Program-made: the position numbers and the translations under genes | Notes under the pieces: generated by a model | Told to the model about the DNA's origin: nothing | Database searches by the model: none | The model's input: only the letters and a program-made list of their open reading frames with translations | Assembly (NCBI GenBank): GCA_902491535.1 | Contig: CABUHS010000004.1 | Location: forward strand, 1-64,000 | Length of the DNA: 64,000 nucleotides | Direction: 5' to 3' | Source: an uncultured Eubacteriales bacterium | GTDB taxonomy: Bacteria; Bacillota; Clostridia; Oscillospirales; CAG-272 | Shown: positions 44,462 to 52,402 of the stretch, one piece after another | Position numbering within the stretch: the first letter of the stretch is position 1 | How the letters are laid out: each line of letters begins with the position of its first letter

Positions 44462-44568
44462 TTTCATTTTATAAATTAACTGTACTGCTCTGTACTTTAT
44501 AAAATAGGCTGAACACTGAATATCTTAAAACTGCAAAGCGATCAAGACATCAGCCAAAGCCAGATAAT

Positions 44569-44610
44569 GCGCGCAGCCGGACTTATTTTTCAGGCTGCGC
44601 GCGTTTTTTT
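44569..44610 (+). terminator. Terminator after beta-helix paralogue 2
   Basis: 10-bp GC-rich stem GCGCGCAGCC / GGCTGCGCGC followed by T7. Confidence 0.93.
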
Positions 44611-44636
44611 ACAAACGGTGAAAGGAAAAGCTACAC

Positions 44637-45425
44637 ATGATCTACGAAAATAAAGAATGCGAAAAAACAATAAAACCGATAGCGCATATACTTACAGATT
44701 TTCCTTCAAAATTCGGAATACCGCGGCAAAGCTCGGTAAAGGAAAAGCTTTACGGAACCGTAGTATTTGAGCCGGAGTACCGGCGCACAGAGGCGCTTCG
44801 GGAGCTTGACGGATTCTCCCATCTATGGCTGATATGGCACTTTTCCGAGACTGACGGCGCAAAATGGAGTCCTACAGTACGGCCCCCGCGGCTCGGAGGA
44901 AACAAACGGGTAGGAGTTTTTGCGTCACGTTCACCTTTTCGTCCGAATTCGCTCGGACTGTCGTGCGTAAAGCTTGAAAAAATATGTTTGGGCGAAGATC
45001 AGAACTGCCGGCACTGCAGTTTTAAAGCTTCCGGGTGCAGAAAAGAACTCGCTCCCGTGCTGATAGTTTCGGGAATAGACATGCTTAGCGGAACACCGAT
45101 ATTCGACATAAAGCCGTATATTCCGGTTGCGGACTGCCATCCGGAAGCGTCGGATGGCTATACCGCGAAAACAAAAGTATATAAGCTTAAAGTATCCGTC
45201 CCCGACAGCGTTAAAAATATCATGTCGGGGGAAAAACTCGATTCTCTGATATCCGCGCTTGAAGACGATCCGAGACCGGGGTACAGACATTCCGACGGTG
45301 ATGAGGAAAAGGTTTACAGAATGGAATTTGCAAATATGGATATTCCGTTTTCGGTGAGCGGAGATAAAGTCACTGTACTCGATGATATACGTAAAATAGA
45401 TAAAAATGCTCAAACCGAAGTATAG
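44637..45425 (+). CDS. trmO: tRNA (N6-threonylcarbamoyladenosine-37 N6)-methyltransferase TrmO
   Basis: 262 residues of the TsaA/YaeB family: IAHILTDFPSKFGIPRQS near the start, SPFRPNSLGLSCVKLEKI and DMLSGTPIFDIKPYIP. It adds a methyl group from SAM to t6A37 of some threonine tRNAs. A small Cys/His cluster (CRHCSFKASGC, about 122-132) is inserted after EKICLGED. It may bind a metal and is not part of the usual core. AAAGGAAA precedes the ATG. Confidence 0.92.
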   Translation: MIYENKECEKTIKPIAHILTDFPSKFGIPRQSSVKEKLYGTVVFEPEYRRTEALRELDGFSHLWLIWHFSETDGAKWSPTVRPPRLGGNKRVGVFASRSPFRPNSLGLSCVKLEKICLGEDQNCRHCSFKASGCRKELAPVLIVSGIDMLSGTPIFDIKPYIPVADCHPEASDGYTAKTKVYKLKVSVPDSVKNIMSGEKLDSLISALEDDPRPGYRHSDGDEEKVYRMEFANMDIPFSVSGDKVTVLDDIRKIDKNAQTEV

Positions 45426-45536
45426 AATTCCGCACGGTTCCGTAACATGCAAAACACTTCAATTCATAAAATCAAAAACAAGATATCCATAAAACCCATA
45501 ATTTAAAAATCCCTCAAAAAATTGAAAGAAAAACGA

Positions 45537-45580
45537 AAACGGAGGCCTCTGCTTTGATATAAGCAGACCTCCGTTTTATT
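45537..45580. terminator. Bidirectional terminator between trmO and the ABC exporter
   Basis: CGGAGGcctCTGCTT-tgatat-AAGCAGaCCTCCG with A-rich left and TTTTATT right flanks. It serves convergent genes. Confidence 0.88.
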
Positions 45581-45593
45581 GTGAAATAAAAAG

Positions 45594-45646
45594 GCTCCGG
45601 GATACCCGCCCGCAATCAAAGATTGCGGGCGGGACGGGTTCTTCTT
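45594..45646 (-). repeat. Dispersed two-hairpin element, copy 5 (first half)
   Basis: Minus orientation: GAAGAACCCGT then a perfect stem CCCGCCCGCAATC-ttt-GATTGCGGGCGGG and TATCCCGGAGCC. The second hairpin is missing. It lies between the ABC exporter stop and its terminator, in sense orientation. Confidence 0.8.
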
Positions 45647-45654
45647 TTTAAGTC

Positions 45655-47694
45655 TTACATATTCAAATCAGTGTCATGGCGTTCCGTATCTGACGGCACT
45701 CCGTTTGCCCCTTCGGGCGGCATTCCGCGTCCCGGCATCCCTGTGTCGTCCTTATCCTCACAAACAGACAGTTCGGATGATGAATCATCTGTAATATAGC
45801 GTTTAGCCTGAGTTGAAAACAGCTCATAATAATGTCCGCCGAGCGCCATAAGCTCGCTGTGATTTCCCTGCTCAATTATTCTGCCGTTCTCCAGCACAAC
45901 TATTTTATTTGCTACCGTTGCGCTTGACAGTCTGTGCGACACGAATATCGTTGTCTTATCGTGTCGCAGCGAATCAAACTGATTGTATATCTCCTGCTCT
46001 GCGATAGCGTCGAGCGATGCAGTTGGCTCATCGAGTATCACAATATCCGATTCACGGTAAAACGCACGCGCGATCGACAGCTTCTGCCACTGCCCTATCG
46101 ACAGCTCAACGCCATCACGCTCGAAATATCTCATAAGCGGAGTGTCATACCCGTGCGGAAGTCCGTCAATAAATGCGTCGGCACTGCTCTGCTCCGCCGC
46201 CCGTTCGATAAGCTCCTGATCCGTCTCGCGGTCTATCTGCCCGAAAGCTATATTCTCCGAAACATTAACCGCGTATTTACCGAAATCCTGAAATATGATT
46301 CCGTATATCCTGTAAAGATCCTCAGTGTCATATTCACGTATATCGCGGCCGTCTAAAAGCACAGTTCCCTCTGTCGGATCGTAAAGACGGGTAAGAAGCT
46401 TGATAAGCGTCGTTTTACCTGCGCCGTTAAGTCCGACAAGAACCACCGTATCTCCGGGTTCGATAACAAGATTCATATTCTTTATGACGTCATACGACGC
46501 ATTCGGATAGCGGAACGAAACATTTCTCAGTTCGATCCTGTGCCCCGTACCGTGAGCCACCTTTACAGGTGCGGCAATACTCGGAACGACCGTGACTTTC
46601 TCATTCATGAATGAGATCATATTGTCGATGAACAACGTTCCCTCATAAACCGACGCTGTAGTAGTGATAAGCGTAGCGATTCCGCCGGATATCGACATAA
46701 GCGCGCCTGTGAAAAGCGAATAATCACCAACCTGATATTTTCCGTTGCATACGCCGGAGGCAATGAACAGAAACAGACCGCAGTTTACGGCAGTATTTAC
46801 AAGCGTTATAAGTATATGAAGCATTCCTTCATTGACGAAGAGCTTCTTCAGTCCTGCAAAATATCCGGAAAACACCTTTTTATAGCGACCGATGAAGGTA
46901 TCGGAAAGTCCGAAAATACGAAGCTCTTTCGCCATATCTTTATCTGTAAGCAAAGACGAATAATAGCTCATCTGACGGCGGTCCTTAGAACGGTGACGCA
47001 TATACATGAAGTTTTTGCGCCTGTATGTAAAATTGATAACCGCCGACGGAATACTCAGCACGGTAATAATTATCGGGGCAAACGGACTGACCGCCCAAAG
47101 TACAGCAATAAACGAAACTATACTTATAAGAGTACTTACGATCGTAAAATTCGAATTGAGTATCTGAATCGGTCTGTGACCCGCCTCACGGCTCGCATTT
47201 TCAAGCTTTTCGTAAAAATCGGGGCGGTCAAAGCTCGCTATGTCAACGTTCTTTGCCTTCTCCATTATCTTGACATTGACATTGTTTACTACAAGCTCAC
47301 CTGCAATATTGGTCACTATACCGTTGATTCTACCCGCGATAGCATTGACAAATGTTATCACAAAAGAAAGGACGAGCCACAGAGTAACGGACGAAAACAG
47401 GTTCTCACCGGCCCTTGTAAACGCATTGTAGGCGTCGGCAAGCGAGTTCAGCAGTTCAGCACCGACATATGCGCTGACTATCGGCATTACACCGTTAAAT
47501 ATCGCCATAAATACCATTACGAAAAGTATCCACGGACGGGTATCCCACACTATACCGAAAATATAAAACAAACGCGAAAAAAACCTTCCGATAAGTCTTT
47601 TAAGATAAGACGGCACCTCGCCAAGAGATTTCGGCTTCTGTTCTCTCAGCTTATCTATAGCGTCATTATTAAGTGGCGGAGGTCCTCCGAACAT
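45655..47694 (-). CDS. ABC exporter, fused permease-ATPase
   Basis: 679 residues. A six-helix exporter membrane domain (about 50-340) is followed by a nucleotide-binding domain: Walker A GLNGAGKTT near 420, signature LSIGQWQKLSIARAF and Walker B IVILDEPTASLD. The signature has SIGQ in place of SGGQ, known in MsbA-like subsets. The C-terminal 40 residues are Asp/Gly/Pro-rich. It acts as a homodimer or with a partner; no second ABC half gene is adjacent. Substrate unknown. AGAGGGGTG precedes the ATG. Confidence 0.92.
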   Translation of the reverse strand: MFGGPPPLNNDAIDKLREQKPKSLGEVPSYLKRLIGRFFSRLFYIFGIVWDTRPWILFVMVFMAIFNGVMPIVSAYVGAELLNSLADAYNAFTRAGENLFSSVTLWLVLSFVITFVNAIAGRINGIVTNIAGELVVNNVNVKIMEKAKNVDIASFDRPDFYEKLENASREAGHRPIQILNSNFTIVSTLISIVSFIAVLWAVSPFAPIIITVLSIPSAVINFTYRRKNFMYMRHRSKDRRQMSYYSSLLTDKDMAKELRIFGLSDTFIGRYKKVFSGYFAGLKKLFVNEGMLHILITLVNTAVNCGLFLFIASGVCNGKYQVGDYSLFTGALMSISGGIATLITTTASVYEGTLFIDNMISFMNEKVTVVPSIAAPVKVAHGTGHRIELRNVSFRYPNASYDVIKNMNLVIEPGDTVVLVGLNGAGKTTLIKLLTRLYDPTEGTVLLDGRDIREYDTEDLYRIYGIIFQDFGKYAVNVSENIAFGQIDRETDQELIERAAEQSSADAFIDGLPHGYDTPLMRYFERDGVELSIGQWQKLSIARAFYRESDIVILDEPTASLDAIAEQEIYNQFDSLRHDKTTIFVSHRLSSATVANKIVVLENGRIIEQGNHSELMALGGHYYELFSTQAKRYITDDSSSELSVCEDKDDTGMPGRGMPPEGANGVPSDTERHDTDLNM

Positions 47695-47741
47695 AACATC
47701 ACCCCTCTATTTCTATGAACTGTTTTAAATATTGCTCTTTT

Positions 47742-47770
47742 ATTCTACCATAAATGCGTTAAATACACAA
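47742..47770 (-). promoter_or_regulatory. Sigma-A promoter of the ABC exporter (extended -10)
   Basis: Minus strand: TTGTGT, 17 bases ending TGG, TAGAAT. Confidence 0.6.
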
Positions 47771-47905
47771 GAAAACATTTTGTTAACTAATTAACTTTTT
47801 TATTAAATTCTATACTGCCCTTCGCCTTACGCGGCAGAGCCGCATTCATCCTTCCTGATATGTACCTTAATGTTCACCGAAATATTTATATCATTATTCA
47901 CACAT

Positions 47906-47964
47906 AAAAAGTGCGGGCTGCACCCAAATACCGCAAGATATCTGAAATACAGTCCGTGCTTTTT
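47906..47964 (-). terminator. Possible terminator of the YgjP-like gene
   Basis: Arms AAAAAGCACGGACTG and CAGCCCGCACTTTTT (minus strand, G-U pairs allowed) with a long loop. The hairpin starts at the stop codon. T-tract present. Confidence 0.5.
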
Positions 47965-48823
47965 ATACATGCCATCTCCGAGCCATCATATATGCAAGAC
48001 GCTCAAGCTCTTTATGCGTCTGCGGATAATCGGGCATAAAATTCTTTACGTGTCTCCAGAATCGGTCTCCGTGATTAGCATCTGCAATATGGCATAACTC
48101 ATGCACAATGACAGAATCGACCGCGCGCGGTGAGGCAAGCATAACTCTCCATGAATAGCTTATACGTATCTCACCGCGCTTACGGTCGTGAGTACAGCTT
48201 CCCCACTGTTTTTTTGCACCGTTTATTCTTACCGAAGGACACTCGGTTCCGAGCTGGCCCGCAATCTCACGGGTACGGCCGGGTAGATACCGGCGCGCGG
48301 CAGCGGCATATATACCTGCAAGCGCACGCTCAACTTCGACAGGCTCAAGTCCTTTCCTTATATAAAATCCTTGTTCAAACCGGCCGCATCCACATTCGGC
48401 AATCATCAGATCTGGATCAATACCTTTACCGCCGTCATTCTGCTTAGCTTCGTCACAGCACCCAGAACCGTGAATATCGCTCTCATCGCCGTAATTATTT
48501 TTTCTGTTTACACCCGAATCACTGCCGCAAGAATCGGAAGCTGATTCCGCATCGCTTTCCGCAAAAACGGTATACTCTTTGCCGAGCATCGGAACAGTCG
48601 TGTCGTAATCAATCGTATAATAGCTCTTTGCCTCGGCAAATTTACCGTATTCTGCAAGCTTGCGCTCGATAAGCGTCCGGTTATGCTCGACGATACGGTC
48701 TGCGATCTCTTTGGAAAAGCCTACCGGAACGCGCACCTCCAGCTCCCCGTTTTTATCTATGCGCAGCGAAACACCCTTCACCGCTTTTTTTGACTCGACA
48801 AGACGGTATTTAATATCATTCAT
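47963..48823 (-). CDS. YgjP-like (M48/DUF45) metallopeptidase
   Basis: 286 residues from the ATG at 48823, chosen because AGGTGG lies nine bases upstream; the frame is open to 48874. The zinc motif HELCH is at 241-245, with the third ligand region NHGDRFW typical of YgjP/WLM-type enzymes. An inserted segment (about 90-155) is rich in Ser, Asp, Gly and Cys. It looks unstructured, is not seen in typical members and includes CGCG and CCDE. Substrate unknown. Monocistronic. Confidence 0.88.
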   Translation of the reverse strand: MNDIKYRLVESKKAVKGVSLRIDKNGELEVRVPVGFSKEIADRIVEHNRTLIERKLAEYGKFAEAKSYYTIDYDTTVPMLGKEYTVFAESDAESASDSCGSDSGVNRKNNYGDESDIHGSGCCDEAKQNDGGKGIDPDLMIAECGCGRFEQGFYIRKGLEPVEVERALAGIYAAAARRYLPGRTREIAGQLGTECPSVRINGAKKQWGSCTHDRKRGEIRISYSWRVMLASPRAVDSVIVHELCHIADANHGDRFWRHVKNFMPDYPQTHKELERLAYMMARRWHV

Positions 48824-48905
48824 GATCTCATGCCACCTTTTGCGGAATAATCGCACATAAATAAAGCTTAACATTCATTAAGCATGAACTATCAATTCAA
48901 CCAAA

Positions 48906-49080
48906 TCAAAAACGTTCCCGGCAGCAAAACTGACGGGAACGCATATCCGGCAGTGCAGCCGAAACGTTATACAAATTCAATAAGGCGCAAATCGCCGCCT
49001 TTTAACATTTCAACGGCGGAGGAGCTGTCCGCCGCTGAAAAAAGCGAGTGAGATCCGCCGCCATGTAGGCGGCGGATCTG
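48906..49080 (-). terminator. Array of hairpins in the PEP carboxykinase 3' region
   Basis: Reading away from the pckG stop: AGATCCGCCGCC-loop-GGCGGCGGATCT (49051-49079, 12-bp perfect arms), CGGCGGA..TCCGCCG (49014-49034), AAGGCG..CGCCTT (about 48983-49001) and CGTTCCCG..CGGGAACG followed by T5 on the minus strand (48906-48941). The last is the clear terminator. Confidence 0.7.
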
Positions 49081-49100
49081 TTCTGCACTTATTGCGGAAA

Positions 49101-49163
49101 CACAACAAGGTTTCGGGGTACCCGCCCGCAAGTTTTACTTGCGATGGCAGGCCGGGTTCTTAT
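49101..49163 (-). repeat. Dispersed two-hairpin element, copy 6
   Basis: Minus orientation, sense with pckG. The stem here is GCAAGT-aaa-ACTTGC in place of GCAATC/GATTGC, so both arms changed together. Outer arms CCTGCC and GGGCGGG. Tandem with copy 7, period 68. Confidence 0.85.
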
Positions 49164-49166
49164 TGT

Positions 49167-49233
49167 GAAACAACAAGGTTCCGGGGTACCCGCCCGCAAG
49201 TTTTACTTGCGATGGCGGGTCGGGTTCTTATTT
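49167..49233 (-). repeat. Dispersed two-hairpin element, copy 7
   Basis: Minus orientation, directly after the pckG stop. ATAAGAACCCGACCCGCC, then GCAAGT-aaa-ACTTGC, GGGCGGGTACCCCGGAACC and TTGTTGTTTC. Nearly identical to copy 6. Confidence 0.85.
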
Positions 49234-49237
49234 TTTC

Positions 49238-51028
49238 TTATTTTGCGTCAATCAGGCGCTTTTCAAGCGCATTAAGCTCGTCATAAAGCTCAGCGGGAAC
49301 TCTGTCGCCGACTGTAGCATAGAACTCGCGGATATTCTTGATATCGTCAAGCCACGAATCAACATCGATATCGAGAAGCTCACGAATCGTATCAACAGTA
49401 ACACCTTTAAGGCCTGTAATATCGATATCCTCAGCCTTCGGAACAAATCCGATAGGAGTCATAACAGCGTCTGCCTTATCCTCGCAGCGGGCAAGAATCC
49501 ACATAAGAACGCGCATATTGTCTCCGAATCCGGGCCATATGAAGTGTCCCTCGTCATCGGTACGGAACCAGTTGACGTGGAAGATCTTCGGAGGATTGGG
49601 GATACGCTTGCCCATGTCAAGCCAGTGTGCAAAGTAGTCGCCCATGTCATATCCGACAAAGGGACGCATTGCCATAGGATCGCGGCGTACTACGCCGACA
49701 GCGCCTGCGGCTGCAGCAGTTGTCTCGGAAGCCATGATAGATCCGACGAAAGTACCGTTCTGCCAGCTTGTTGACTGATATACCAGCGGAGCAGTCTTTG
49801 CGCGGCGTCCGCCGAATACGATAGCAGAGATCGGAACGCCTGCGGGATCGTTGAAATGCTCGGAAACGCAGGGGCAGTTGATAGCCATAGAGGTAAAGCG
49901 GGAGTTCGGATGAGCGCCGCATGTGGACTTATCCTTCTTGTCATACTTGGTATAATCCCACTTGTTGCCTTTCCAGTCGACCGCATTCTTAGGCGGATTG
50001 TCGTTGAGACCTTCCCACCATACGGTATTATTGTCGAGATCGTGTACAACGTTTGTAAATATGGTATCACGCTTTGTTGTTGCAAGCGCGTTGGGGTTGG
50101 AGTGTTCGTTTGTACCGGGAGCAACACCAAAGAATCCGTTCTCGGGGTTAACAGCCCAAAGTCTGCCGTCAGAACCGATGCGGAGCCATGCGATATCGTC
50201 GCCTACGCACCATACCTTATAGCCCTTGTTACGGTAGATTTCCGGCGGAATGAGCATTGCGAGGTTGGTCTTTCCGCATGCAGACGGGAATGCAGCACAA
50301 ACATATTTTACGCTGCCGTCGGGAGCTTCGATACCGAGAATGAGCATATGCTCAGCCATCCAGCCCTCTTTGCGTCCGAGATAGGAAGCGATACGGAGCG
50401 CGAAGCACTTCTTTCCGAGAAGAACGTTTCCGCCGTAACCTGAGTTAACCGACCAAATAGTGTTATCCTCCGGGAAGTGGCAGATATAGCGGTTATTTTC
50501 ATCGAGGTCTGCACGTGCATGGAGTCCCTTGATAAATCCGTCGCCGACACTGTCCAGTGCGTCGATGACCTTCTGTCCTGCACGTGTCATTATAAGCATA
50601 TTGAGAACGACATAGATAGAGTCGGTAAGCTCAATACCGATCTTTGCAAAGTCAGATCCTACAACACCCATGGAATAAGGGATAACATACATTGTCTGTC
50701 CCTTCATAGAACCGCGGAAAAGCTTTCCGAGCTTTTCATAGCACTCTGAAGGAGCCATCCAGTTATTGATGTTTCCTGCGTCTGCTTTATCTGTAGTACA
50801 GATGAAGGTTCTGTTCTCTACTCTTGCAACGTCGTTTACTGCGGTACGATGGAGATAGCAGTTAGGAAGAAGCTCGGGATTGAGTTCAAAAAGCGTACCC
50901 TCTTCTACAGCCTGCTTTTTAAGAGCTTCGGTCTGTGCCTCGCTGCCGTCTATCCATACAATATTATCGGGAGTGGTAAGAGCTACCATCTCGTCGATCC
51001 ATTTGTTTATGTATTTATTGTTCGTCAT
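49238..51028 (-). CDS. pckG: Phosphoenolpyruvate carboxykinase (GTP)
   Basis: 596 residues of the GTP-dependent class: FPSACGKTNLAMLIPP as P-loop, CVGDDIAWLR as metal site, RRAKTAPLVYQS, and ENGFFGVAPGTNEHSNPNA. It interconverts oxaloacetate and PEP. In anaerobes of this kind it often works in the PEP-carboxylating direction toward succinate or propionate; direction is not shown here. AGGGGAGT precedes the ATG. Promoter at 51064. Its 3' UTR carries two tandem copies of the dispersed element and several hairpins. Confidence 0.97.
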   Translation of the reverse strand: MTNNKYINKWIDEMVALTTPDNIVWIDGSEAQTEALKKQAVEEGTLFELNPELLPNCYLHRTAVNDVARVENRTFICTTDKADAGNINNWMAPSECYEKLGKLFRGSMKGQTMYVIPYSMGVVGSDFAKIGIELTDSIYVVLNMLIMTRAGQKVIDALDSVGDGFIKGLHARADLDENNRYICHFPEDNTIWSVNSGYGGNVLLGKKCFALRIASYLGRKEGWMAEHMLILGIEAPDGSVKYVCAAFPSACGKTNLAMLIPPEIYRNKGYKVWCVGDDIAWLRIGSDGRLWAVNPENGFFGVAPGTNEHSNPNALATTKRDTIFTNVVHDLDNNTVWWEGLNDNPPKNAVDWKGNKWDYTKYDKKDKSTCGAHPNSRFTSMAINCPCVSEHFNDPAGVPISAIVFGGRRAKTAPLVYQSTSWQNGTFVGSIMASETTAAAAGAVGVVRRDPMAMRPFVGYDMGDYFAHWLDMGKRIPNPPKIFHVNWFRTDDEGHFIWPGFGDNMRVLMWILARCEDKADAVMTPIGFVPKAEDIDITGLKGVTVDTIRELLDIDVDSWLDDIKNIREFYATVGDRVPAELYDELNALEKRLIDAK

Positions 51029-51063
51029 CTGATGGACTCCCCTCTGAATTTCATATTGAGATT

Positions 51064-51092
51064 ATGATACTACATATTAGAAAAAAAATCAA
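51064..51092 (-). promoter_or_regulatory. Sigma-A promoter of pckG
   Basis: Minus strand: TTGATT, 17 bases, TATCAT, 36 bases before the start codon. Confidence 0.7.
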
Positions 51093-51225
51093 GTCTTTCC
51101 GTGAAAAATAAATGAAATTAACACCGCGTTAATAAATAAAAATGAATTTTTTCATTTTCGCACTTGCAAAATAAATTTCAGACCCAAACTCTGCAAAAAC
51201 ACAGTATAATAATACAAAACGCGCG

Positions 51226-52095
51226 TCACTGAACGCTTTCAGTCGCAATTTCTCCCAATTTATCGGAAATCCGCGCGAAGTCGGATATAGAGAGTCTCTC
51301 TCCTCGAACGGTCGGTTCAAAACCGCATTCGGTTATCACATTTGCAATTTTATCTTTAGAAATATGCGAAAAATCTGACGACAGTGCGTTGAGAAGCGTC
51401 TTCCGGCGCATGGCAAACGCCGCTGAAAGAGTTCTGAAAAGAAGTTGCTCATCATTTACCCGGACGGTGCTGCGCATACCATTCTCCGTATTTATCTGTA
51501 TAACAGATGAATCCACCTTCGGACGGGGCATAAAGTTTCCAGCAGGAACGTCAAAAAGCTTTTTAGCACTGCCATACCACGACACTGCTGCCGTAACAGC
51601 ACCATACTGAGCTGTACCGGGAGCCGCCGCAAGGCGCTGCGCGACCTCCTTCTGTACCATTACGGTTATACGATCGATAGGTGCGCCGGATTCAAGCAGA
51701 AGCATGATAACAGGAGTCGTTATATAATAAGGAAGATTTGCACATACCGTTATCCGCTCTCCTCCGAACTGCTCCTCTATAAAGCGGCACAGATCAAGCT
51801 TCATTACGTCCTCGCACGTAACCGTGACATTATCAAAATCGGCAAGTGTCTGCTCAAGCACAGGTATAAGACCGCGGTCGATCTCCACGGCAGCCACCTT
51901 TTTAGCTCTCGCGCAAAGCTCACGCGTAAGCGTACCTATTCCCGGACCTATCTCAAGGACATAGTCCCCGGCTTCCTCAGCTATCCTTGCAGGAACAGTC
52001 GGATTTATCAGAAAATTCTGACCGAACTGCTTCTGAAAAGCAATTCCGTGCTGCTCCATTATGCGCTTTACTTCGGATATGTTTGTTAAATTCAT
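51226..52095 (-). CDS. rsmA: 16S rRNA (adenine1518-N6/adenine1519-N6)-dimethyltransferase
   Basis: 289 residues from the ATG at 52095. The upstream 40 codons run into the tRNA region and are not conserved. QFGQNFLINPTVPARI, EIGPGIGTLTRELC (SAM motif I) and NLPYYITTPVIM (the N-L-P-Y target-adenine motif) identify RsmA/KsgA. It dimethylates two adjacent adenines in 16S helix 45. AGAGG lies rather far (about 13 bases) from the ATG. The gene starts 63 bases from a divergent tRNA. Confidence 0.96.
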   Translation of the reverse strand: MNLTNISEVKRIMEQHGIAFQKQFGQNFLINPTVPARIAEEAGDYVLEIGPGIGTLTRELCARAKKVAAVEIDRGLIPVLEQTLADFDNVTVTCEDVMKLDLCRFIEEQFGGERITVCANLPYYITTPVIMLLLESGAPIDRITVMVQKEVAQRLAAAPGTAQYGAVTAAVSWYGSAKKLFDVPAGNFMPRPKVDSSVIQINTENGMRSTVRVNDEQLLFRTLSAAFAMRRKTLLNALSSDFSHISKDKIANVITECGFEPTVRGERLSISDFARISDKLGEIATESVQ

Positions 52096-52112
52096 AATAG
52101 TTAAAAAACCTC

Positions 52113-52140
52113 TTGACAAATTCTGAAAAAATGATATAAT
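52113..52140 (+). promoter_or_regulatory. Consensus promoter of tRNA-Thr
   Basis: TTGACA, 16 bases, TATAAT; transcription would start a few bases before the mature tRNA. Confidence 0.88.
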
Positions 52141-52158
52141 ATTATCGTTAGAATAAAT

Positions 52159-52233
52159 GCTAGTGTGGCTCAGTGGTAGAGCAGCTGATTCGTAATCAGC
52201 AGGTCGTGGGTTCAATCCCCACCACTAGCTCCA
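52159..52233 (+). tRNA. tRNA-Thr (anticodon CGT)
   Basis: Cloverleaf read directly: acceptor GCTAGTG / CACTAGC, D-stem GCTC / GAGC, anticodon stem GCTGA / TCAGC with loop TTCGTAA (anticodon CGT), and T-stem GTGGG / CCCAC with loop TTCAATC. Discriminator T and encoded CCA. It decodes ACG. Single gene with its own consensus promoter and terminator. Confidence 0.97.
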
Positions 52234-52237
52234 GATG

Positions 52238-52270
52238 CTCTGTATGCTTTACGGCATACAGAGTTTTTTG
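52238..52270 (+). terminator. Terminator of tRNA-Thr
   Basis: CTCTGTATGC / GCATACAGAG with a 6-base loop, then T6. Confidence 0.95.
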
Positions 52271-52402
52271 TTTGCCGCCGCACCGGATTCCGAAAGGCTC
52301 AAAAATACGTAAATCTCCGCTTTTTGCGCATTTTCCCAAAACGCACTTTATGTGCCGGCTGCGCATAATGCGCGACCGGCACAAATCGGTAACTGTATTT
52401 AA

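Noticed and set aside
46816..47718. 300-codon plus-strand frame opposite the ABC exporter
   Set aside because: Shadow of the real gene; low-complexity basic composition and no start signal.
49101..49233. Two tandem repeats considered as a CRISPR or integron attC array
   Set aside because: Only two units of 68 bases with no unique spacers; the same element is dispersed singly elsewhere next to terminators, and no cas or integrase gene is present.
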